Source: Bacteroidales bacterium UBA5219 (GTDB lineage: Bacteria; Bacteroidota; Bacteroidia; Bacteroidales; ML635J-15). Taken from it: 64,000 nt of DNA. Positions 26,221-34,220 of the stretch are shown piece by piece. Position numbers and translations under genes: made by a program. The stretch covers positions 51,786-115,785 of the forward strand of contig DHVB01000049.1 in NCBI GenBank assembly GCA_002412425.1. Reading direction: 5' to 3'. The notes under the pieces were generated by a model that was not told where the DNA came from, made no database searches, and saw only the letters and a program-made list of their open reading frames with translations. Within the stretch, counting starts at the first letter, position 1. Each line of letters begins with the position of its first letter.

Positions 26221-28524
26221 TTAAAAAGTAAAACTTAACCCAAGACTAGGCATAATTGGAAGTTGGTCCACTCGATTATAGTCTATTCTATCAAAATAGA
26301 AAATATTTCTTCTATTATAAACATTTGTTACTCCGGCATTAAGCTCTAACTTAGTATATTTATTAAAAGTTATAATTTTATTTACAGTTAAGTCTAATCT
26401 ATGATAATATGGCAAACGTCCTGTATTAAGCTCATCGTAAATAATTCCTAACGAACCATTTCCTTGCCAATAAGGATAGTTTAGACTATGATAAAAATCG
26501 ACTTCTTCGTAAAATCCTGCAGTTTTTGTAAATGGAAATCCTGAACCTAAATTCCATCTTGCACTAATGCTCCAAGATTGTTTTTTACCTAATTTATATG
26601 TAGTTACTAAATTTATGTTGTGTCTTCTATCATAATGTGGACTATATAACTGCACGCCATCATCACGTTTTACCCAACCTAAAGAATACACAAACCAAAC
26701 ATAAAGATTATTTTTATCATATTTTAATAAAAAGTCAAGTCCGTAAGCATAACCAGTTTCGATTAAGAAATCTTTTTTCAAATAATCTGGTTTAGTTCCA
26801 TTTATTGGAATATCGTTATATATTTTATTTCTATTAATTGTTGAAAGCTGAGAAAAATTCTTTATGTATGCTTCTACATTAAAGTCTATATGATTAGTTA
26901 CATCTACTTCTGCACCAATAATTAAATGTTCTGATTTTTGAAGTTTATGTCTTAACTCTTCGCCTTTGAACGAGCTTGGTAAATTTAAGTCGCCACTAAG
27001 GAAACCATAAAAAAGATTAACAACATCTCTATCACTATTTGCGGCAACTAAATTTTGAGAGTACAGACCAGCAGCTAATTTAAACCTAAGTCTCTCTGTT
27101 GCGTTATATTTAAGTCCTAATCTAGGTTCTAAAGATGCTTCACTCATAGACGCATAGTATTGTAGTCTAAGTCCTGGCTCAATAAGTAAACTTCCAAGAT
27201 TAAGTTTATATTTTGCAAAAGCAGCCAATTCTGTTGTGTTTTCTTCTTGTTTCAACTCTCTACCGATAGAGTTGTAATAAATAAAATCTGTATTAAAGCC
27301 CAAGGTTTCTACACCCCAAACAAACTGATTTTTACCAAAGAAATACAAGAAGTTTAAGCCAAAATTATATCCTCTAATTCCACTTTTACTAGGTAAATTA
27401 TCAAGAGTTTGCAATCCAATTTTATAGTCTGAATAAGAAAAGTTAGATTTTATCATAACAGTAGAACCTAATGGTACAACAGAAACATTTGCTCCTATTC
27501 CATAAGAATCCCAACCGAGTTGGCTTAAACCTTGATAACTAACTCTATCGCTAAATTTGAATCCAAATAAATTTATCTTACTTCCTTCGGGTGAGCTTAA
27601 AGATACTTTTCCATACAAGTCTGTATAGTTAAATGGTAGTCCTTTGCCATCATTAATATATGTGTATAATAATTTAGACGATTGTTCGAGATAAGAAGTT
27701 TTTCCAGAAAACAAATAAGAAGCACTTACTTTATTTTCTTTATATTTAACAATAGGTCCTTCGAGTAAAACTTTTGACCCAAAGCTACTTGCCGAAACTT
27801 TTCCTGTAAAACGTCTTGAATTTCCTTCTCGTATAGATAAATCCATTACTGAAGAAATTCTTCCTCCATAGTCGGCATTAAATCCTCCAGTATAAATATC
27901 TGCATTTCTAATAATATCAGAATCGAACACTGAAAACAAACCTATAGAATGGAATGGATTATAAATAGTCATTCCATCTAAAAGCACAAGATTTTGAATA
28001 TTTGAGCCTCCTCTAATATATAGTTGCCCACCTTGGTCGCCTGTAAAAGTAACACCAGGCACTACCTGCAAATACTGAGCTATATCTGGTTCTCCACCTA
28101 CTGACGGAAGTTGTTTTATTTGAGTTGGAGAAACTTTAACCATAGAAATTCTGGTTTGAGTTTTCATTTCCTGCCTTTCTGCCGAGACTACTGTTTCGCC
28201 AAGAACAAAAGCAGATTTTGTCATATAAAAATTCTTAGAGTATAATTTTGCACTTTCTATGCGCAAATCTTCAACTATACTATCATAGCCCACATAAGTA
28301 ATTATAATTTTATAATCTCCAATAGGAATTTTTGGAATTGAAAAATATCCATTCAAATCTGTTGCTGCTCCCAAATTTGTTCCTTTAATAGAAACATTTG
28401 CAAACATACAAGGTTCTCCATCATCTTTGTCATATACAAAACCTTTTATTGCTCCTTGTTGAGCATAAAGTGTTACTGGCAAAAATGAAAATATAAAAAA
28501 TGTATTTCTTATTATTTTATGCAT
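26221..28524 (-). CDS. TonB-dependent outer-membrane receptor with carboxypeptidase-D-like domain
   Basis: A 767-residue receptor: signal peptide to about residue 21 (LYAQ), carboxypeptidase-like beta domain at about 24-105 (IKGFVYDKDDGEPCMFANVSIKG), plug domain at about 125-235 with LYIRGGSNIQNLVLLDGMTIY and YTGGFNADYGGRISSVMDL, and a barrel ending in the aromatic GLSFTF. The substrate is unknown. It overlaps the upstream DUF349 gene by 8 bp and precedes pyrG by 9 bp, so it is embedded in a housekeeping operon and lacks a partner lipoprotein, unlike the receptor at 10770. Confidence 0.92.
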   Translation of the reverse strand: MHKIIRNTFFIFSFLPVTLYAQQGAIKGFVYDKDDGEPCMFANVSIKGTNLGAATDLNGYFSIPKIPIGDYKIIITYVGYDSIVEDLRIESAKLYSKNFYMTKSAFVLGETVVSAERQEMKTQTRISMVKVSPTQIKQLPSVGGEPDIAQYLQVVPGVTFTGDQGGQLYIRGGSNIQNLVLLDGMTIYNPFHSIGLFSVFDSDIIRNADIYTGGFNADYGGRISSVMDLSIREGNSRRFTGKVSASSFGSKVLLEGPIVKYKENKVSASYLFSGKTSYLEQSSKLLYTYINDGKGLPFNYTDLYGKVSLSSPEGSKINLFGFKFSDRVSYQGLSQLGWDSYGIGANVSVVPLGSTVMIKSNFSYSDYKIGLQTLDNLPSKSGIRGYNFGLNFLYFFGKNQFVWGVETLGFNTDFIYYNSIGRELKQEENTTELAAFAKYKLNLGSLLIEPGLRLQYYASMSEASLEPRLGLKYNATERLRFKLAAGLYSQNLVAANSDRDVVNLFYGFLSGDLNLPSSFKGEELRHKLQKSEHLIIGAEVDVTNHIDFNVEAYIKNFSQLSTINRNKIYNDIPINGTKPDYLKKDFLIETGYAYGLDFLLKYDKNNLYVWFVYSLGWVKRDDGVQLYSPHYDRRHNINLVTTYKLGKKQSWSISARWNLGSGFPFTKTAGFYEEVDFYHSLNYPYWQGNGSLGIIYDELNTGRLPYYHRLDLTVNKIITFNKYTKLELNAGVTNVYNRRNIFYFDRIDYNRVDQLPIMPSLGLSFTF

Positions 28525-30517
28525 CGTTTCCGTCTTTGTTTTTTAGTTCGCGTTCTGCCAAATCTATAGCTTTCTTTTTTTCTTTAAGAGTTTTTATTTC
28601 TTCTTGTGCTTTTTCAATTTTTTTATTAAAATCTTTTACCAAACTTTCAGTTCCAGAAGCAAAAAATCCCATATTATTTTCTATTTGCAATATTTCTGCA
28701 TTTAATTCTTTAATTTTTTGTAAAATACGATTTTTCTCTCTTGCAAGTTCGTTTAAAGCACCACTTCCCTTAATAGATTCAACTTTGTTTGTAAAATTAC
28801 TAATTTCTAAAGCAGATTTATTAAGTTTTAATTTTTTATACAACTCATTAATAGCTCCACGATATTCGTCATACAATCTATCTCTTTGTGAAATTTCAAC
28901 AAAGCCAATCTCTGTCCATGTGTTTTGGAATTCTTTAATTTTATTAACGTTTTCGCTTTGGTCGTCAAGAGGTTTATAGTTTTTAATTTCTTCGATAAGA
29001 GCCTCTTTCTTAGCTAAATTTTCTTTGTGTTCTGTTTCAATATTTTTGAAAAACTCTGATTTAGCATTAAAGAAATGGTCGCAAGCAGCTCTAAATCTTT
29101 TCCATATTTGTTCTGAATTTTTTCTTGGAACTGGACCGATTTCTTTCCATTGTTTTTGTAAATCCAAAAACATTCTAGTTGTTTTTTTCCAATCTGTACT
29201 ATCTTGCAAGCTTTCTGCACTAAGACAAATGTCTGTCTTTTTTTGCAAATTATCTTTTAGCTCAGCATTTATTTCACTAAAAAATTCATTTTTAGCTTCA
29301 AAAAACTTATTGCAACCAGCTCTAAACCTTTCAAAAACCTCATTATTAACTGCTGTTGGCACCATTCCTATAGTTTTCCAAATTTTTTGCAATTCTAAAA
29401 CTTGGTCTGAAAGTTCTGCCCATTCTTTACCATTTGTTGCAGTGTTTTCAACTAAAATACTTTCAACTTTTTCGCAAAGTATAAGTTTTTGTTTATAGTT
29501 AGCTTCTCTTTCTTCTTTTAGTTTTTCAAAATGGTCTTGATAATTTTTTCTTATTTTTTTGCTTATATCAGAAAATCTATCCCATAGCTCAACACGTTTA
29601 TCGCTAGGAACAGGACCTAACTCTTTCCATAATTCGTGATAATCCTGCAATTTTCTATAAGAAGCAACTACATCGGTTGATAAAAGCAATTCTTCTGCTT
29701 TTTCGCACAACTCAATTTTTTGTTCTAAATTTCGTTTAAAATCAAAATCTCTGGCTTCTTTATTTAGCTTAACTAAATCATAAAACCTTTCGATTTGAAG
29801 TTGATAATTATTCCATAATTCGTTTGAAACTTCTGCTGGAACTGGTCCAATTTTCAGCCATTCTTGTTGAAGTTCTTTAAATTCGTTAAAAGTTTTATTC
29901 ATCGACTCTTCGCCATTTGCTAAAACTTTGATTTTTTCGATGATTTCTTCTTTCTTTTTAAGATTTTCTAATCTTTCTGCTTCTTGTTGTTTTGCTAGTT
30001 CAGCACGTTTCTTGCCATATTCAGCCCACAATTCTTTTAAATAATCTTCGTTTGGGTCTTTTGGCAAACTAACCTCTAATTCATTTCCTGTTGCCTCCAT
30101 AATCTCTTGACGCAAAGCATCTTGTTGTCTTCTCAAATTTCTATAAAACAATCTTTTGAGCAAATCAATATCTTTACGAGTTTCTTCAATATTAGATTCG
30201 TAAATAAGCTGTTTAAGTTTTTCAATGATTTCTTCATTATTCAAATTGCTAAAATCATTTTCTGCAGGAACATTATCGTTATCAACATCTTCATCGTCTT
30301 CGTCAGCATCAATTTCTGAAATAAAAACCTCATCAGTATTTATTTTTTTATCTTCAGTTGATTTGATTTCAACTTTTTCTATTGTTTTATTTTGCTCTGT
30401 CTCAACACTACCATTTTCTGCATTAATCTCAACTTTTTCAACATTATTGTTGTCTTGGTCAGTGTTTTTTGTCGTATTTTCTTGGTTTTCTAAACCATTT
30501 TTAGCATTTTCAATCAT
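28517..30517 (-). CDS. DUF349 repeat protein
   Basis: A 666-residue protein of repeated DUF349 helical units. The first 100 residues are acidic and low complexity (rich in E, D, N). Five units then show the core WxxiGpVP: QQEWLKIGPVP, HELWKELGPVP, QKIWKTIGMVP, QKQWKEIGPVP and a degenerate QNTWTEIGFVE. Each is followed by a long charged helix. The C terminus is a coiled coil (about 590-660). The function of DUF349 is not established. No signal peptide is present. It is the first gene of the tight cluster with the TonB receptor, pyrG and yidC. Confidence 0.88.
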   Translation of the reverse strand: MIENAKNGLENQENTTKNTDQDNNNVEKVEINAENGSVETEQNKTIEKVEIKSTEDKKINTDEVFISEIDADEDDEDVDNDNVPAENDFSNLNNEEIIEKLKQLIYESNIEETRKDIDLLKRLFYRNLRRQQDALRQEIMEATGNELEVSLPKDPNEDYLKELWAEYGKKRAELAKQQEAERLENLKKKEEIIEKIKVLANGEESMNKTFNEFKELQQEWLKIGPVPAEVSNELWNNYQLQIERFYDLVKLNKEARDFDFKRNLEQKIELCEKAEELLLSTDVVASYRKLQDYHELWKELGPVPSDKRVELWDRFSDISKKIRKNYQDHFEKLKEEREANYKQKLILCEKVESILVENTATNGKEWAELSDQVLELQKIWKTIGMVPTAVNNEVFERFRAGCNKFFEAKNEFFSEINAELKDNLQKKTDICLSAESLQDSTDWKKTTRMFLDLQKQWKEIGPVPRKNSEQIWKRFRAACDHFFNAKSEFFKNIETEHKENLAKKEALIEEIKNYKPLDDQSENVNKIKEFQNTWTEIGFVEISQRDRLYDEYRGAINELYKKLKLNKSALEISNFTNKVESIKGSGALNELAREKNRILQKIKELNAEILQIENNMGFFASGTESLVKDFNKKIEKAQEEIKTLKEKKKAIDLAERELKNKDGNDA

Positions 30518-30707
30518 ACTAAATCTCTGATAATTAAACGTTTAACAAATTATTAAATTAATGTTATAAAACTTACGAAGGTATATTTTATATAAATTAG
30601 AAACAAATTTTTATCGATTTTTTCTATTTTGAAAATTTATTTTGCGAAAATAATACAAATTTTCTATAAATTTTTAAAAAATGCTGCCTTCTCTCGCTCA
30701 GATTTAT

Positions 30708-30754
30708 GTTGCAACAAAATAATTATTATGGTATTTGAATAAATTGGCATTGTT
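30708..30754 (+). repeat. Diverged copy of the GTTGCGACAAAA repeat
   Basis: It begins GTTGCAACAAAAT and ends in the 17-base string AATAAATTGGCATTGTT, which recurs exactly at 34053-34069. The copy at 34007-34069 has the same two ends with a longer middle. It may be the remnant of an insertion-sequence end, though no transposase is nearby. Confidence 0.55.
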
Positions 30755-30789
30755 GTAAAATCAACGCATGTGTTGATTCTACAACATGC
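30748..30789. repeat. Long imperfect hairpin in the DUF349-antiporter gap
   Basis: TGTTGTA-A-AATCAAC and GTTGATT-C-TACAACA form 14 base pairs with one mismatch around a 6-base loop; GCA and TGC extend the outer stem with a bulge. There is no T tract, so it is not a standard terminator. The 344-bp gap 30518-30861 holds this, the repeat remnant before it and repeat copy A, and no gene that I can see. Confidence 0.65.
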
Positions 30790-30812
30790 TATATAATTTA
30801 TTAAAAATCAAA

Positions 30813-30868
30813 CTTTCGACTTTCGACTTTTAACACTTCAACTACGTTCAGTGCATCGCCTTTAACTG
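30813..30868 (-). repeat. CAGTTAAAAG-family repeat, copy A (56 bp)
   Basis: Read on the minus strand it starts CAGTTAAAGGCGATGCACTG and ends in AGTCGAAAG. By my alignment it differs from copy D (40190-40245) at 3 of 56 positions. Its first bases contain the last serine codon and the TAA stop of the antiporter gene. The middle (CACTGAACGTAGTTGAAGTG) is an imperfect palindrome. Confidence 0.85.
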
Positions 30869-33021
30869 TTTTGTTCTTCTTCTTCAGATTTAACAAAAAT
30901 CTTCCCTATCCCCTTTCCGATATTTTCTATAGCCTCAATACCTTTTGTCAATGGATTATTTGCAAGGTCGTCATACTGAGCTATAGAGCCTTCTATTTGC
31001 TGTGGGAAAATTACAATTCTGTTATATTCAGAATAATATCTTTCTATTTTGCTGAAAATATTTTCAAAATATGGCACATAAGAAAACGAATTTCTTCTTG
31101 CCGATGCAACAATCATAAGGTCGTCTTTTTCAATATATCTTGCTAAAATTAAAAAATCTTCCCATTCGCTAAACTCGCTAAACTCGATTTTTACATTAAA
31201 TTTATTCTTTTTTACGAGAGTTTTTAGGCTTTTATCAACTTCTTCGGTGCCAAAATGAAGTATTTGTGCCGACAGTTCCGAAGCAAGTTTAAGCACTTTT
31301 TCTGTCCACAATTTAAAACCTTTTTCTTTATTTGCTAAATGAGGTGTAACTAAAATAATCCTTTTATTGGCAACAAAAGCATTTTCAAGAGAAGTAACAA
31401 AAACGTTTTTATTTCCCGAATAAATAATTTTATTCACTCTCTCTCCAGCTAGTTTATTGATAATGCCAGCTTTACCGGGCCAACCAAGGATTAGAATATC
31501 TGCCATCATTTCTTTTGACACGCGTGAAATTCCACTAACGACATTATAGTCAATGCTTGTAATTGCGTTTACTTCTACTTCGGCAGCAGCGCCATATTTT
31601 ATAAAATCTTCTAATTTCTCTTTTGTTTTTAAAAGATTTTGCTCAGCATTAGAATCATTTTGAATAATTGATAAAAGAGATATTGGTCTTGATGATTTTA
31701 AGTTTTTTATCAATACTGCAAACTCTAAAAGCTTTGGCACAGAAGCTAAGTTGGCAACTGGTATAAGTATATGCTCGGCAAATTTATTATAAGCTTTTTC
31801 ACCAATTTGACTATCTTCTTCGGTTAAAGCCAAAGTTTTAGCTGCTCTTTCGGTTACAAATGAAGCTATTATACAAGAAACTAAAATTAGAATAATTGTA
31901 CCGTTAAGAATATTGTCGTCTAAAATTCCTATTCTATAGCCCACTAAAATTACTGCCAAAGTTGCGGCTGCGTGTGAAGTTGACAAGCCAAAAATTAATT
32001 GTCTTTGAGTTCCAGAATATCTAAAAATTACTTGAGTTAAAAAAGCTGCTATCCATTTTCCAAAAACAGCACCAACAATCAAAACTCCAGCAACAATAGC
32101 TGCACCCCAACCTTGAACAACAACGCTTACATCTACTATCATTCCCACCGAAATTAAAAAGAAAGGAATAAACAAAGCATTTCCGCTAAATTCTATTCTA
32201 TTCATCAAAGCAGATGTTTTTGGAATTATAGGATTCAGAGCTAAACCAGCAACAAAAGCCCCAATAATTGGTTCTAAACCACTTATTTCGGCTAAGAAAG
32301 CTGCAAAAAACAAAACTGATAAAGCAAATATAAAATGAGCATGTTTTTCGCTTTCTAATTTTGAGAAAAACCATCTCGCAACTTTTGGAACAAGGAAAAA
32401 CATGATTATTAAAAACAAAACAAAACAAATTCCCAATCTAATAAAAAACTCTTGGTCTAAGCTACCTTGTGTATTTCCAATTATAATGGCTAAAATCAAC
32501 AAAACAGCAGTATCGGTAAAAATTGTACCACCTACAGTTACAGCAACAGCTTCGTTTTTAGTTACGCCAAGTTTGCTAACTATAGGATAAGCAACCAAAG
32601 TGTGAGTAGCAAACATGCTTGCGGTCAACACACTTGCATTAATGCCATAGCCCAAAACATAATGACACAAAGCATAGCCTATTGCAAATGGAAAAATAAA
32701 AGTAAACACACCAAAGGTTAAACTTTTATATTTATTCATTTTAAATTGAGCCAAATTTAGCTCCAAACCAGCAACAAACATTATATATAGCAAACCTATG
32801 GTAGAGAATAGCTCTATAGCACTATTATTGGCTATAATATTAAAGCCATAAGGACCGATAATTATACCAGAAATTATTAATCCTATTATTCCGGGAATTT
32901 TGAACCTTTGCAATAAAATTGGCGAAAGTAAAATTATAAAAAGAATAACAGAAAACACTAAAATAGGATTACTCAAAGGAAGAGTAAATTCTGCTAATAA
33001 CTCGCTAAAAAATTCTTGCAT
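30862..33021 (-). CDS. Kef-type cation:proton antiporter (CPA2 family) with C-terminal universal-stress-like region
   Basis: A 719-residue membrane protein. Residues 15-395 carry about 12 hydrophobic helices with CPA2 features: LLQRFKIPGIIGLIISGIIIGPYGF near the N terminus, FVAGLELNL, GTIFTDTAVLL, and LEPIIGAFVAGLALNP. The C-terminal 300 residues are soluble and contain ADILILGWPGK and a second similar segment, resembling tandem universal stress protein folds instead of the RCK/TrkA domain of Kef. It should exchange sodium or potassium for protons. The last codon and stop lie in repeat copy A, and the -7 box of its promoter adjoins repeat copy B, so dispersed repeats touch both ends. Confidence 0.92.
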   Translation of the reverse strand: MQEFFSELLAEFTLPLSNPILVFSVILFIILLSPILLQRFKIPGIIGLIISGIIIGPYGFNIIANNSAIELFSTIGLLYIMFVAGLELNLAQFKMNKYKSLTFGVFTFIFPFAIGYALCHYVLGYGINASVLTASMFATHTLVAYPIVSKLGVTKNEAVAVTVGGTIFTDTAVLLILAIIIGNTQGSLDQEFFIRLGICFVLFLIIMFFLVPKVARWFFSKLESEKHAHFIFALSVLFFAAFLAEISGLEPIIGAFVAGLALNPIIPKTSALMNRIEFSGNALFIPFFLISVGMIVDVSVVVQGWGAAIVAGVLIVGAVFGKWIAAFLTQVIFRYSGTQRQLIFGLSTSHAAATLAVILVGYRIGILDDNILNGTIILILVSCIIASFVTERAAKTLALTEEDSQIGEKAYNKFAEHILIPVANLASVPKLLEFAVLIKNLKSSRPISLLSIIQNDSNAEQNLLKTKEKLEDFIKYGAAAEVEVNAITSIDYNVVSGISRVSKEMMADILILGWPGKAGIINKLAGERVNKIIYSGNKNVFVTSLENAFVANKRIILVTPHLANKEKGFKLWTEKVLKLASELSAQILHFGTEEVDKSLKTLVKKNKFNVKIEFSEFSEWEDFLILARYIEKDDLMIVASARRNSFSYVPYFENIFSKIERYYSEYNRIVIFPQQIEGSIAQYDDLANNPLTKGIEAIENIGKGIGKIFVKSEEEEQNS

Positions 33022-33047
33022 TATAAAAAATTGCTATTTAGTTTTTG

Positions 33048-33055
33048 CAAAAATA
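33048..33055 (-). promoter_or_regulatory. -7 box upstream of the antiporter
   Basis: TATTTTTG on the minus strand, 26 bases before the ATG. Its -33 region falls inside repeat copy B, which begins 9 bases further upstream. Confidence 0.5.
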
Positions 33056-33063
33056 AAAAAATA

Positions 33064-33173
33064 AATCAGTTAAAAGTTAAAAGAGTTTTTAGTGTTTAGT
33101 TTTTAGTGTTTAGTCTATTGCTCAAACGGATTTAACTTTACGAACTTTAAAACTTTTTAACTTTTAACTGATT
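33064..33173. repeat. CAGTTAAAAG-family repeat, copy B, with terminal inverted repeats
   Basis: Both ends read inward as AAATCAGTTAAAAGTTAAAA, making a perfect terminal inverted repeat of about 20 bp around a 70-bp centre. The left arm continues AGAGTTTTTAGTGTTTAGT and matches copy E at 32 of 34 positions by my count. The right half shares AACGGATTTAACTTTA with copy C. The centre encodes nothing. Confidence 0.8.
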
Positions 33174-33181
33174 TGATTGTG

Positions 33182-33262
33182 TTGCCCTTACGGGCAAGGC
33201 TTTTGAGGGTCTAACTACCGCAGGCTACGCCTACGGTTAATCACATATTGCCCTACGGGCAA
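33182..33262. repeat. Cluster of three GC-rich hairpins
   Basis: Two almost identical hairpins (TTGCCC with GGGCAA, loops TTAC and TAC) at 33182-33197 and 33248-33262 flank a third at 33217-33237 (ACCGCAGGC/GCCTACGGT, one mismatch, loop TAC). The GC content is far above the surroundings. There is no T tract. It looks like a REP-type structured repeat attached to copy B. Confidence 0.75.
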
Positions 33263-33280
33263 ACCTTTGAGAATCTTGAC

Positions 33281-33318
33281 GTTGCGACAAAATTAAATAC
33301 TGTTTTAAAAATTATTTT
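33281..33318 (+). repeat. Left 38-bp direct repeat flanking the toxin-antitoxin pair
   Basis: GTTGCGACAAAA, a variable 7 bases, then CTGTTTTAAAAATTATTTT. It matches 34007-34044 at 35 of 38 positions in the same orientation. It ends 8 bases before the antitoxin stop codon. Confidence 0.75.
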
Positions 33319-33326
33319 GGAATTTT

Positions 33327-33605
33327 TTAAACTGGATTTATTTGTATTTGTCCACCAATTGCTCTTAAAATTTTCATAATTGTTTCAAATCTAGGATTAG
33401 AACCTTCTGATAATGCTTTATACAAACTTGATCTGCTTAATCCTGTTTCTTTAGCAATTTTTGTCATGCCCATTGATTTTGCGACATGTCCAATTGCTAC
33501 AATTACGTCTGAGTCATCACCTTCTGCTAAAACAGTATTAAGATATTCTGCAATCATCTCATTACTGTCTAAATAATCTGCTATGTCAAATTTTGAGGTT
33601 TCCAT
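33327..33605 (-). CDS. Antitoxin of a HigBA-like addiction module (helix-turn-helix)
   Basis: A 92-residue protein of the addiction-module antidote family (COG3636 type). The N-terminal DIADYLDSNEMIAEYLN segment typically contacts the toxin. A helix-turn-helix follows at about residues 45-70 (MTKIAKETGLSRSSLYKALSEGSNP), and the end is the conserved RFETIMKILRAIGGQI block. It neutralises the toxin and probably represses the operon. It begins 5 bp after the toxin stop; toxin-first order is typical of HigBA-type modules. Confidence 0.88.
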   Translation of the reverse strand: METSKFDIADYLDSNEMIAEYLNTVLAEGDDSDVIVAIGHVAKSMGMTKIAKETGLSRSSLYKALSEGSNPRFETIMKILRAIGGQIQINPV

Positions 33606-33610
33606 TATAT

Positions 33611-33910
33611 TTATTCTTTAAGTTTTTTCAAAATATTTTTAGCTTTATTTATGTCTTTCTGCTGAGTTGATTTTTCTCCACCAATGAGTAAAATAATAAT
33701 TTTCCCATCTGATTCTTTAAAATATATTCTATATCCTTTAGCATAGTCAATTTTTAGTTCCCTAATTCCATCACCAACATGTTTACAATCTCCAAAATGT
33801 TCATCTTCTTCAATCTTTTGAATGCGAAACAATATTATGGCTTTTGCTTTTAAGTCTCTTAATTTTCTTAGCCACTTATCGAAATCAGATGTCTTATAAA
33901 TTATATACAT
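33611..33910 (-). CDS. Toxin of a HigBA-like addiction module (RelE/ParE superfamily)
   Basis: A 99-residue basic protein of the addiction-module killer family. Family features are the opening TSDFDKWLRKLRDLKAKAIILFRI, the middle GDCKHVGDGIRELKIDY and the strand GYRIYFKESDGKIIILLIGGEKSTQQKDI. RelE-superfamily members of this type usually cut mRNA on the ribosome. A TTG in frame at 33922 gives a longer form, but ATG at 33910 is favoured. The toxin is intact, with no frameshift, so the pair is probably functional. Confidence 0.88.
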   Translation of the reverse strand: MYIIYKTSDFDKWLRKLRDLKAKAIILFRIQKIEEDEHFGDCKHVGDGIRELKIDYAKGYRIYFKESDGKIIILLIGGEKSTQQKDINKAKNILKKLKE

Positions 33911-34006
33911 ACATTTCTCCAAACGTCTCCATTCGGATACAAAATTACATAATATTTTTATTTAAAACAAATATTTATTGCAAATCCGTGCAAATTACAG
34001 ATAGAT

Positions 34007-34069
34007 GTTGCGACAAAAATAGACACTGTTTTAAAAATTATTTTTGATTTTAAATAAATTGGCATTGTT
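34007..34069 (+). repeat. Right direct repeat flanking the toxin-antitoxin pair, longest copy
   Basis: Its first 38 bases match the left repeat at 33281; it then continues to AATAAATTGGCATTGTT, shared with 30738-30754. It lies about 100 bp upstream of the toxin start. The gap 33911-34217 contains this repeat and copy C, and no gene that I can see. Confidence 0.75.
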
Positions 34070-34127
34070 AATTAATATTTATATCATGAAACTAACAAAG
34101 GTGTCTTAGAAGTGTTCAAATGCACAT

Positions 34128-34220
34128 CAGTTAAAAGTTAAAAGTTAAAAAGTTAAAAGAGGCTGACGCGTCTATAGCATGAACGGATTTAACTTTATGA
34201 ACTTTAAAAACTTTTAACTA
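34128..34220. repeat. CAGTTAAAAG-family repeat, copy C
   Basis: The left arm is CAGTTAAAAG followed by three more GTTAAAA-type units, a short direct-repeat run. The right arm, read on the minus strand, is TAGTTAAAAG. The right half matches copy B (AACGGATTTAACTTTA then AACTTTAAAA). The TAG stop of the neighbouring methyltransferase gene is formed at the right tip. Confidence 0.8.

Noticed and set aside
28500..28979. Open frame of 159 codons on the plus strand opposite the DUF349 C terminus
   Set aside because: Biased F/S/L composition typical of an antisense frame of a lysine/glutamate-rich coiled coil.
29025..29498. Open frame of 157 codons on the plus strand opposite the DUF349 gene
   Set aside because: The repeated composition mirrors the DUF349 repeats on the other strand; no independent signal.
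34134..34160. Short GTTAAAA direct repeats considered as a CRISPR or iteron array
   Set aside because: Units are only 7-9 bases with no spacers; they are part of repeat copy C.
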